Below, piece by piece: positions 53,713 through 63,443 of a DNA stretch of 64,000 nt. The DNA lies in NCBI GenBank assembly GCA_033032865.1, contig JAWHQI010000263.1:3807501-3871500 (forward strand), read 5' to 3'. The translations under genes and the position numbers were made by a program. Origin of the DNA: Dactylorhiza incarnata (lineage: Eukaryota > Streptophyta > Magnoliopsida > Asparagales > Orchidaceae). How positions within the stretch are numbered: position 1 is the first letter of the stretch; each line of letters begins with the position of its first letter. The notes below the pieces were generated by a model, which worked only from the letters and a program-made list of their open reading frames with translations, was not told the DNA's origin and made no database searches.

Positions 53713-55270
53713 TGATGATTAAAATTCAGATATATAATTTTTTCAAATTCTACGAACTATAGGCAAGAGCACCTATCATTCATTGCATGGGATATTTATA
53801 AATAAATATCAAGTGTTGTATTCTACGGGGTTGTTGATTACTTCTACTCACGCAAATTATTATTATATTATCAAAAATAAAAATTGGTTTAATGAAGAAT
53901 AATAAATAGAAAGAAAGAAACATTTGTTTGATAATCCTTCTTAAGTAAAATATTTCGTAAATCTAGAATTCATAAGAAATTTATTAGACAAACTTGATCG
54001 TGGAGGTTCTCAAAATATGATAGAGCCTCTCGAGAGAGAACAACCATCTAACCATAGGTTGATCGATTAAGACCTCTCGGCCACTCAAAACCCCTAAGCT
54101 TGCTTTACGCGGTGAACCCCACTATTGGATTTGACTCCAATCCGGAAGATTTATGTCATCCTCTCTCGAGGAGTGCATGCAACTCCTTCTACCGATGAGC
54201 GATCTACACGTATTCATGGATCTCTCGATCAACTAAAATATGGATTAAAACTTGATTATCATACCCTAGAAATATGAAACCAATAATTGCAAATCAACGG
54301 TAAATCATAGTTTTCCAAATACAAACTATGAATAAAGATTACAAAATACAAAAATTTATGAATTCATCCGATCAAATGCTATAAAATTAGCTAAACATAA
54401 TTGAAAAGGAGAACATTTTATAACTATGAAAAGAGATATTACAAATGCAAGTATAGAAAATCTAGACTAGGAATTGAAAAGTGCAAGACATAAAGTAAAT
54501 TGCATAAATGAAATTACACTAATAAAATGCAGAAAAACTAAGCTAAAAATGATCTAATCGAAGCATGGACTGGATTCCCTTGACAATGGCAGCAGCTGAG
54601 AATTTATAGGAAAAAGTTCTGGAAGTCAAGCCCCTAGGTCACGCCCGTGACCTAGGGAGTGTAAGGTGCAGAACGTGCGTCTTTGAAAGCCAGGAAACGT
54701 TGGGAGAAAAACTGCCAAATTTCATCAATATGTGGGTCACGCCCTTTGGTCACGCTCGTGACCAAGGTCGTGTCTTGAATGAGTCTGGAAATGGCGGGAA
54801 ACGGTGCAAACAGGAGTAATTCTGACAGTTTCGGGAGAAGTCACGCCCTTGGTCACACTCGTGACCAAGGGCGTGTAAGCTGGAAACGTACTACAGCGGA
54901 AACTGCTTGTATTGAAAGCTTGTCGGGTGAGTCACACCCATGACCTGAAGATAATGCCCCCAGCTCACGCCCGTGACCCAGGGCGTGTAATATTAATCTG
55001 ACGTGGCAAAGGCTTCTGGGAGCTAAAAGAGGAACATGGCCGTGACACAGGTCACGCCCGTGACCTGGGGCGTGTATTGAGGATTTTTGCAGATTTGGTC
55101 CGAAATTTTCCATGGACATGGCTGTGGGCTTGAATTTGTTATTAGCAGCCCCAGAATACCTTAAATCACAAAATAATGTAAATTAGATAAATATTAAACT
55201 AAAATTATATAAAAACTAATTAATTTCTAATAAATATTATATTAAAAAAACTATAAATAATATACTATCA
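53713..55270 (-). repeat. 5' LTR of G2 (1558 bp)
   Basis: Uninterrupted copy. On the minus strand it starts TGATAGTATATTATT at 55270 and ends TTTTAATCATCA. A TATAAATT box is at about 54602-54608. Upstream in U3 (54628-55080) are at least five GGTCACG/CGTGACC dyads, with outer arms that differ between copies but remain complementary. It serves as the empty site for element M. Confidence 0.92.
54628..55080. repeat. Array of GGTCACG-CC-CGTGACC dyads in G2 U3
   Basis: Dyads lie near 54635-54660, 54736-54762, 54842-54875, 54968-54988 and 55050-55075. The best copies, in the other LTR at about 41840 and 41945, have arms of about 16 bp (CACGCCC, then TTGGTCACG, and the complement). Outer bases are CCTAGG in one copy, CCTTGG in others and CAGG in another, always matched on the other arm. 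Confidence 0.88.
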
Positions 55271-55793
55271 ACTTCATCATTATTCATATCGACGCACCTC
55301 TGAGTTCTTATAGGAGTAACTTCAAATTCCTTCTTAGCTCTGGCTGAACACAGATGTCGACGTTGCATCGATTACTTATCGATGTATCCGTCGAGTTGAA
55401 GGCCTAGACTTGAACTTCATCTTCTGCGTTGAATTGAAGTCGAAGTTACGTCGACTTCTAAGATGGCTTCGACAGGCTCTTCCTTGTGCGTCGAGTTCCT
55501 TTCAACGTTGCGTCAACTTGACTTATACTTCGACAGGCTAATTGAGTTACTTCGACTTGCAGTTAGAGTTACGTCGACATCTAGTCGAAGTTGTGTCGAC
55601 TTCTATTCGACGCAAGTTTTAACTCACTGAATTTATGCTTATCTTATCTTGGTCTTGACACTCTAAGGTGAGTGTGACATCCTAAGACATCTAATGACCA
55701 ATTTACCCTTTCTATACAATGGGGTAATATAACTTAACTAATGAAATTGTTTTAAGTAATTTGTTAGATAAATTACAAGTGTTTTTCCCAACA
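55271..55793 (-). repeat. Copia B 3' LTR, piece 3 (outer, U3 start)
   Basis: Ends at 55793, where the minus strand begins TGTTGGGAAAAACACTTG. It closely follows the start of the Copia A LTR, including a GGATGTCACACTCACC block. It carries GTCGAC and TCGACG dyads at 55290-55620. It begins with the duplicated ACTTC target of G2. Confidence 0.87.
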
Positions 55794-57224
55794 ATCTCCG
55801 CCTATTTATCATAACAAATTTTACAAAATAAAGTAAGTGATTTCAAACATGTTTTGACATAAACTCAAATACAAACAATTAAACATAAACATTAAAGTAG
55901 TCATATTATCTTAACAACTATGTCCTCCAGATGCAATAATGTAAAGTGTTCGTAATTACAGAATACCTGGACTTCACTGTTCTTTGTCAGGAGTTTTCCT
56001 CTTCCTAGAGAAGACCAGAGGAACTACCTTTCTTGCAGCAAATACAACAGGCTCACTTTCTTCTTCATCAGTCCTGTCAGCTTCTTGATGGGTTTCATTC
56101 TCTTTGGGAGGCTCCCCCTGAGAATGTGCATCTTATTCAGTATTTAGAGCCGCCTCCTTAGCAATCATTGCCACCTCATCCAATTGTTGTTCATCTTCTA
56201 GGAGCTCCTCCTGAGTTGATGGAAGCTCCCCCTAAGTTACTACAAGGATTTCTGCAGCTGGCTCCCCTGGATTGATGCAAGCATTTCTGGAGGATTTGCA
56301 AGAGGCTCCACTTGGACTGTTCCAATTTGAAAAATAGTGAGCTTGTTTAGGCTGTGAACCTCAATAGTTGGGACACTTCCGGCAATCTCTTCTTGTGCAC
56401 TCTTGTCCTTCTCCTGGACACTCACAATTCCCTGATTAAGCTTCTCCTCATGTATCTTCTCCCCCTTCTTAACCTTACTTACCAGGGAGGTTAAGAACTC
56501 TTTAGTTACCATGGAGGAGGATATGGTTGATTTCAATGTCAGGAGAGACTCTTGTGATTTTTGCAATTCTGACTCCATCTGGGAGTACTTCCTATTGAAC
56601 TTCCTTGCTTGAGAGCCCATTAGATCAGCAAAAGTGCTAGCAACTAATCCTACTGCTTTTGAAATCACTTGCTCAAAGTCAAAGCAAGGAGTTGAATGTA
56701 TGGCAGAGACAGGAGGTGTTGCTGTGAAGTTCTCATTATAGGCTGGAAGATCTTGGTAGATATGGAGTGAGATTGATACATTTATGGAGGGATGTGATAC
56801 TGTGGTAGGGGAGTAGACTGATTATCTGTAATTATGGTGGATGGTTGTTGTTGTTGTGGTTGGAGAGGAATCTGATGTGTTGGCTCTGGAGCTGTAGTAT
56901 ATGGGATGGACTGGAGATTTTGGAAAGGAGTATCACCTGGGATGATATCTTGTTGTGTTGCTGCAGGAACCTGTGTTGGATTGTCATCCCTTGGGGGATC
57001 TGGTGCATTTGTCTCTATGTCCTGTGTATTTGGAGAAGGAGGAGGTGAAGAAGCAGCTTGTCCAGGCTTTAGGATCTGCATGGTCCACTTGGAAAAGATT
57101 CCAATGTTCGTTCTTTTTCCTAGAGGAATATGCACTACTTTTGACTTGCACGCACTTGGATATTGGTGGAAAAAAATTTGACTCATTATTCTCATATAAG
57201 CATTCTCCTTATGGGATTATTTAT
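55794..57224 (-). pseudogene. Copia B internal 3' region with envelope-like tail, partial
   Basis: Minus strand, upstream of the purine tract (GGCGGAGAT at 55794-55802). Two frames are visible. 57195-56782 begins near RIMSQIFFHQYPSACKSKVV and becomes rich in proline and glutamine. 56668-56240 is a lysine/glutamate-rich helical segment (KAVGLVASTFADLMGSQARK). An extra ORF in this place, 3' of pol and on the sense strand, is known for SIRE-type elements. The ORF is cut at its upstream side by Copia C and has stops between blocks. No transmembrane segment is evident. Function is not established. Confidence 0.55.
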
Positions 57225-58424
57225 TGTTGGAACATGGTCTTTCGCATCTCCTAGGTTTGAGAATAACAAAACCTATGTGTATTTGATCTTGTGTGTTTAA
57301 GTGTGCAGGATAACAAAGTCCACATGACTCAAGAATTACAAAAGAAGGTTGCCCCCAAAGTTGAGCCATCAAATCCAAAACAACTACTAGCGCTGGTGGT
57401 AGTACTAGCGCAGGCGCTAGCTGTCGTTCGACGAACTGTTAGCGGCGCTCGACAAATTGCTCATAGCTGCCTTCGACGAAATTTCATTCGACAAACTCTT
57501 AGCGTCGTTCGACGAAATCTCGTTCGACAAAATATTGGATTAAGCGCAATTGCCGGGAGAACTTATAGAAGGAGATAGCACAGATAGCGCAGGCGATAGC
57601 GAGGAGCACAGTAGGCAAGAGAGAATTGTTTCCTCAGATTGAAGATTCTGCCGCGCAGAATGTGTCCTAATATGGTATAGCGGCAGCGGTACCACTAGTG
57701 CAGGCGCTAGCGCTGAGGCTATAAAAAGGACCCCTCTTCTTTCATTTCAGACAGACATTATAGACATCAGAGAGAGAAATAGAGTGCTAGAATTCTAGAG
57801 GCTACCCTGGCCGAAAGTTGATGTCCTGCCAAAGTTCTGCAAACTTCTGAAGGAGAATCTCATCACGCCGGATCCAAACGAAGTCTGCTTCTACAACGCT
57901 TATTCAACAGCGGATCTTCGTCTCCAACTTCATAAGTTCATCAAGAGGGAGTTTTAATTATTTTCATTTCTTATTTCTTGTAAACGGTTAGTGAAATCGC
58001 CTCGTGTTGGCGACTAGGTCTGGGTAGGACTTAGGGCGGAAACTCGCCTCGTGTTGGCGACTAGATCTAGGCTAGGTCTAGGGGGTGCTCGAGGCCATAT
58101 CCGGGGAAGGGTTGGCTAGAGCGGCTTGAGGCCGAATCCGGGGAGGATAGGCTAGGGCCACCGGCTCGTGGGGATGCGAGTCGGGATAGAAAACAAAAAG
58201 ATTTTACTATTCATCGCCACCGATTTCTAGCATTATAGAAGTCAACTTTTGTAAAACCTTATTTGATATTAATAAAGCATGTCTCTACTTTATTTCAATT
58301 GTTTTACTTGACTTCTTATTGTCTTTATATTGCATTATTACAAAGCTTTTCAAAATATCACTTAACTTTTTGAAAACCCTAATTCACCCCCCCCCCCCCT
58401 CTAAGGGCGCCTACCAATCCAACA
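57225..58424 (+). repeat. 5' LTR of Copia C (1200 bp)
   Basis: Begins TGTTGGAACATGGTC and ends CCAATCCAACA. U3 carries GCGCTAGC-type dyads (57390-57420, 57575-57600, 57700-57715) and TTCGACGAA units (57425-57535), ending just before a TATA box, TATAAAAAG at 57720-57728. A C run is near 58387. Its start and end resemble those of Copia C2. Confidence 0.88.
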
Positions 58425-58426
58425 AG

Positions 58427-58438
58427 TGGTATCAAAGC
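58427..58438 (+). other. Primer-binding site of Copia C (initiator tRNA-Met)
   Basis: TGGTATCAAAGC, two bases after the LTR, matches TGGTATCAGAGC at 11 of 12 bases. Confidence 0.9.
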
Positions 58439-58472
58439 GGTTTTATTCCAATCGGCTTAACAACTGGTAATA

Positions 58473-59939
58473 ATGGCGTCTCATGATCTCGCTTCTATTA
58501 GTGGGGTAAATTTTTATGAAGAAGAAAAATCTTTTAAACCACCTTTATTCGAAGGGAGAAATTATAAAGGGCGGATATTTTTAATGGAAAAATTTATTAA
58601 AAATTTAGATATCAATGCATGGGATATAGCAATAGTTAGACCAGCGAATGAATCAAATAAACAGGAACGTCTTCTAAATGCAAAAGCTTTAAATAGTATT
58701 TTCTGCGCTTTATCCCAAGATATTTTCAAACTAATATATTGTTTTTCTAGTGCATACAAAGTATGGAAATTTCTTGAAGAAATGTATGATTCTCCTTCTA
58801 CAGGTAAGGAACAATCATAAGAACCGGAGAATATGCAAGCTTGCACAAGTCTTCAAGAATGCTCCTCTCATGACGGATCAATGGAGCACACATCAAATGG
58901 AAAAGAAGAAGAAGTAATGTCTTCATAAGAGGAGTGCCAAAAAGATGTAAAAGAAACTATATGTTCAAATCATGCCTCTCCCGAAAGCAATGTAAGGAAA
59001 TCAAATCCCATCTTTTGTACTTTTATTTCTACATTACAATTGCTTCAAACTACAAAGCATAAAATTAGGAAATTAAAGAGTGCTAATAAACATTTGCGCC
59101 TAGAAAATAAAATTTTAAAGGCAAAAATTAATGTAGAATCAAATTCTAATTTATCTAGTTCTACCCAAGGCTCCTTAGTTGAAAACACTACACCTTGTAT
59201 AGAATTTAATGATTTGAAAGAAAAATGCAAGGAACTTGAAATGGAACTTCTTGTTATAAAAGAACAAAATAAAAAATTATGTTTAGAAAATTCATCTTTG
59301 GAAAATGCTTGTGCTAAGTGTAAAGAATATAAAATTGAGATTAAAGAGATGGATGAAACATTTGATGAATATAGAAACAACTATCAAGATCATATTGATT
59401 CAATTGTTTCCACTCTTAAAAATAGCACAATCGCTTATAATAAAGCTAGACATAATTTAAAGATCAAGAATGATGAATTAAAAGCAAAAATCAACTTGCT
59501 TATGAAAATTGTAAATACAAATTCACAATATCAAACTATATGTAAAAATAAGTTGAATATGAATATGAACATCTTAACTAAATTTAATAATGGGAGTAAA
59601 GAACATAAAGGATTTGTTAATCAAAATCAAAATCACCATTATTTACAAAATTATGTATCTCCTAAAGTAAATTCAAATATGCAAAAATTTCCTATGAAAA
59701 ATGATTTCAAATGTCATCATTATTTTAAGCCTAAATTTAATGAATATGGAAATTTAATGCAAAATTATAATATTAAACCTAAGTATGAGTGGAGACCCAA
59801 AATTAAAGATGAAACATTAACTCCACTTGAAAGGGTCCATTCATACTTGCCTCCCCAAAAGCCATCTCGCTATATTTTGGTACCCAAAGGAACCATCCCA
59901 CATGGTCCCCTTTGGATACCTAAAACATTTATTCATTAG
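58473..59939 (+). pseudogene. Copia C gag with internal gap
   Basis: The ATG at 58473 opens MASHDLASISGVNFYEEEKS. The N-terminal gag domain (PPLFEGRNYKGRIFLMEKFI, NAKALNSIFCALSQDIF, KVWKFLEEMYDSPSTG) stops at 58818. The rest of the UBN2 domain and any zinc knuckle are missing. A second block (59040-59939, 299 codons) is a long coiled coil (KLKSANKHLRLENKILKAK, ELEMELLVIKEQNKKLCLEN), then an asparagine/histidine-rich part, ending ILVPKGTIPHGPLWIPKTFIH, which resembles SIRE gag C-termini. No functional gag is expected without the RNA-binding knuckle, unless splicing or another frame supplies it. Confidence 0.8.
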
Positions 59940-60480
59940 GTATCATCAAATGCATGAAGTAGAATATTTTCAAATTAAAATATAAAAATTTCTACTTCAT
60001 GATGTGCTTTAATGTCCTTTTTTATTGTTTTCTTGTTGTTTTCCTTTTTGAACTATCATGTCATGGTCATCCTATATAGTATTGAAAATATGATCCCATC
60101 TCTTAAAAGCTTAATGAGTTTATAAATCAAATTAATCAAAACTCAAAATTATATTTTATTTTGGTGACCTATCTATTATTCTTATATTCATTACATATAT
60201 ATATATTTACATCATTTATCAATAATTGAATTCAAAATTACTATGTGGTATTAAAATCTCTAAACATAAGTTTTAAAATAATATACTACATATGATATTA
60301 AAATTGCCTAAAAATATCCATTTCATGACTTCAAAATTCATAAAAAATATGTATAAACAAAACCAAACTACCAAGGACGAATCAGATAAAAACATTCAAG
60401 CATCCAAGAATAATGTGTCAAAATACCTATATTATTACAAAACAAAAAAAAACTTGTTCCCATCGGACCGTCCTACTCCA
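59940..60480. other. Non-coding between gag and the antisense ORF
   Basis: AT-rich (poly-A and TATATATA runs). No domain or repeat is visible. It would hold the 3' end of the antisense transcript unit. Confidence 0.5.
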
Positions 60481-61578
60481 CTACTCCTCCTCGTCTATCT
60501 CCTTCACATTTGGACTTGGGGATTGTCTTCTGCGAGTCCTCCGAACCGAATGACGGGGTGGATCCTGTTCTGGGCTGATCCACTCCATCCACTCTGGTGT
60601 AGATGGTTTTAGCTTTAATGCCTTGATCATGAACTTCACCATCTTCTTTATACCAGAAACATCCTTCTCCACTCTTGTCATATGCTCTCCCATATCTTCT
60701 CGAAAAGACTCAAATGAATCATCTCGAGCCCCTCAAGATGACGCTCCTCGTCGGAGTGGTGGTCGAGCAGACGACGATGGCTCATCCGGGTGGGATGTAG
60801 CTCTCAAGTGTGAAGTACTATAAATCGGAGGAAAGCAATCCATCAAGTAAAACCCCATTTCTATAGAAGGATACATCACATGAATGACCCGTTGAATGAT
60901 GCCACCTAGGGGCAAGTTGTTATATCTCTGACGGGATGGATGCCGCAACTTGTATGAATAACGAATCAAGGAAAGTAACAAATCTGCCACATCAAATTTT
61001 TCCTCCTCTAGAATGAAGTAGGTGACATAACTTAGTTGTGCAGTAACTTTTGCTGTATCACCCAACTTCAGCAGGATTGTGTGTCGTAGTACATCTTGAA
61101 TGTCCAAGGCATCTACTGTGAGTGACGACACTGTGGAGATCAGACTCCTGCATTCCCTATTGTGCAGCACCATATTCACTTGAGTCCAGTCTCTATCTAC
61201 TCTAAACTTTTCAACAATTTCCAAACGATTTGGATGCTGTGTCAATCCAAACACGTTCCTCAGATGGTCATGAGTAATTATCACCACCTGACCCTTCACC
61301 AAAGACCGCACTCCTCCATCCAGATCTGTCTGCGATGGGTTCTCTAAGTGCGTATAAAAATCTCGAACTAATTCTGAACAAAACCCATCAGGAGAAAATA
61401 AATTCATCACCTCGGAAGAAACAAATAACTGCATAATATGGTGGTGACGTGGCATGTCAAACTCCACTATATAAGGAACACCCACCACTGCTGCTTCCAC
61501 AGCCAAATCTGCACTCTTCTTCCCTTTAGATCCAGGTGTCACTGCCACATTACAAGAAAAATTAAAACTAAGCAACAC
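60481..61578 (-). pseudogene. Antisense gene-like ORF (plant-transposon/envelope-like protein)
   Basis: Minus strand: an open block of 281 codons (61578-60733), a single in-frame TGA near 60738, then 70 more codons in the same frame (60693-60481). Phrases include VGVPYIVEFDMPRHHHIMQL, SPDGFCSELVRDFYTHLENP, GQVVIITHDHLRNVFGL, NREIRSL-like NRECRSLISTV and RYNNLPLGGIIQRVIHVMY, followed by a serine/arginine-rich tail and a basic C-terminus with RRTRRRQS. The style fits the family often annotated as 'putative plant transposon protein' in SIRE, Athila and Tat elements; this is from memory, not a search. There is no signal peptide or membrane segment. It lies opposite to the gag of Copia C. The start may be further upstream via an intron (see findings). 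Confidence 0.65.
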
Positions 61579-61960
61579 TCAATAGCGCCAGCGCTATCAA
61601 TAGTGCCCAGCGTTATCAATAACGCCTACTGTAGCGCCGGCACTAGTCCTCTGCTCTAAAACGGTAAAAATTTCCCTAAAATAAAATATTTTCAAATACT
61701 AACTTGCTAGATCCAAGAAACCCACATAATCCAAACCAAAATCAAAACCAAAATCCTCATAAAAATGTAAAACAAAACTCTTGAAGAAAAGAATCAACCA
61801 TTGTAGATCTAGCTTCTAAAACCTCCTAAAAACCTCAAATATCTTCATCTCTAACATCAAAATCAAGTTTTAAAACAAAAATCACAAGAAAAGATGAAGA
61901 TTTACCTCAGATCTACGCGTGGGCTGGGTCGTCTTCTAGGTTTTTTCGGGAGAGAGTCAA
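61579..61960 (-). promoter_or_regulatory. Possible promoter, leader and intron of the antisense ORF
   Basis: On the minus strand a GATCTGAG/GTAAAT sequence near 61905 resembles a splice donor and TTGTAATGTGGCAG near 61543 a splice acceptor, with a T-rich stretch between them. Upstream near 61990 is a TTTATTTAG-like box preceded by AGCGCTGGCGCTATCG at about 62015. Further GCGCCAGCGCTATC dyads lie at 61586-61650. This is pattern reading only. Confidence 0.35.
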
Positions 61961-62489
61961 TGGAAATGGCTGAAATGAAAGAGTAAAGGGGATCTAAATA
62001 AAGGCTCGATAGCGCCAGCGCTATCGCTAGCGCATGCGATATCGCACCTTTCTGACTTTTTAAGAAAATAAAATTCTATAAGATTCCTAAATTTATTATC
62101 CACTGTTTGTACTACTTAGTGATGCAAAATTTCGTTTATTACGTCTTGAGTTAGGTGTCCTAGATTTTTCAAGTTAAAACACATTCACAAACGTAATTTT
62201 GTAATTTTTGACCATCGAAAACATCTCCTAAAATTATGAAATTTCAGCATGAAACTACTATTGGGACACTTAATCAAGATCAATAATTAAAAATTTCGAA
62301 ATCCTAAAAAATTGTGTATTGTTTCCCGCGCTAGCGCTAACACCGGCGCTAGCGTACTTAGTCAGTTTTCTGTATTTTTAAAATTTTGAAAAATTCCTAA
62401 AAATATATTAATCTATATGTACTATTTATTTTTGCACTTCTGATTCCATATCATTTTTGAAAAATCAAATACAAAAATATGTTTTGCCT

Positions 62490-62720
62490 TTTCTGTTTAA
62501 AGTCTCTTTTTTATGCAAAAATCAAATACAAATTTACAAAAGCCAAATTACAAAAAAATATGTCTTGCTTTTTGTTTAAAGTCTATCTTTTATGCGAAAT
62601 CAAATACAAAAATACAAAAGCCAAATTACAAACAAAAATTATGTTTTTGCTTTTTTGTTTTTTCCATTTGTTTAAAGTTTATTTTTTGCAAAAATCCAAT
62701 ACAAAAATATAAAACTATCA
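62490..62720. repeat. Three-copy tandem repeat of about 80-95 bp
   Basis: TTTGTTTAAAGTCTATTTTTTATGC-like starts recur near 62495, 62572 and 62668, each followed by AAATCAAATACAAAAATAC. The open frames across it come from the repeat. Confidence 0.7.
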
Positions 62721-63207
62721 AAAAACTGTATGAATTTTCCTATGAAAATCAAGCATGATTTAACCCATAAGCATGATTTAACCCATCATTTAGAACTTCT
62801 ATAATGTTGCAATTTATCTTTTCAAACTACTTTGAACATTGTTTTCATCATGCTTTGATATATCTATTAATATGTGCATCAATTATATTATAAAAGTTTT
62901 GTAGAACTAAGCTTAGCCTGCCTCTAAGTATGAGTAAATGTTTTATGTTTGATAATGATCTTTATTCACTCACTTATTTTGGCATTATCTACATATGTGT
63001 TTAATCTAAGAATGCTTGTGTATGTTTTGTATTAGTACAATGAATTAAAATTGCACAAGTATCTTACCTACACTCCTTTATTTGCACTTATAAAAGTTAA
63101 GAAAAGTGGTTATGTTTTTTCATAAATTATATTGATTTGCAAAACAAGTGTATTCGGAGAACTTTGTACAAAACAAAAATCATAAAATAAAGTGACAGAA
63201 AACTCCA

Positions 63208-63443
63208 CCAAGCACTACTTGAACCTCCTGATAAGTCTTAATAAGCGTTGTGAGGTTGAGCACCTTGGAAAGAATAGTAAAGTATCTTGTGCAAATCAAA
63301 TATTTCTTTCAAAATAAAAACCACTTACTCTTAAGTACACCGGATCACGAGTCTCAACATTAAAAATAAAATATGTGATCCCCCAAGCACTACTTTGCAC
63401 CCTGATAAGTCTTAATGAGCATTGTGTGTGCAAAGCACCTTGG
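63208..63443. repeat. Two tandem 61-bp hairpin blocks, 175 bp apart
   Basis: Both copies begin CCAAGCACTACTT and end AGCACCTTGG, and share a central TGATAAGTCTTAAT. Between these, copy 1 has AACCTC paired with GAGGTT, while copy 2 has TTTGCAC paired with GTGCAAA. The arms differ between copies but are self-complementary in each. Confidence 0.8.

Larger units (their letters stand above)
40841..55270 (-). mobile_element. Gypsy G2: Athila-type, non-autonomous, with nested inserts
   Basis: Perfect 5-bp target duplication ACTTC at 40836-40840 and 55271-55275. The LTR ends are TGATGATTAAAA and ACTATCA on the plus strand. On the minus strand: 5' LTR (55270-53713), tRNA-Asp primer site, short gag fragments, non-coding DNA with the Athila-type AACATTG/CAATGTT dyad, and a 3' LTR split by element M. 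Without inserts the internal region is only about 2.9 kb, with no protease, reverse transcriptase or integrase. It must have moved using proteins from another element. The LTR copies differ at many sites, so it is older than Copia D. Confidence 0.92.
34517..57224 (-). mobile_element. Copia B: SIRE-like element, 3' half, heavily nested
   Basis: Minus strand. The 3' LTR runs from 55793 down to 34517 but is split by a CACTA element (34794-40053) and by Gypsy G2 (40841-55270). The LTR pieces are 34517-34793, 40054-40840 and 55271-55793. Upstream on the minus strand are the purine tract GGCGGAGAT and 1.4 kb of internal DNA with an envelope-like tail (55794-57224), cut by Copia C at 57225. The remaining pol, gag and 5' LTR are beyond the window or lost. 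Confidence 0.8.

Noticed and set aside
62479..62758. 77- and 81-codon frames rich in lysine and phenylalanine
   Set aside because: Produced by the three-copy tandem repeat of AT-rich DNA.
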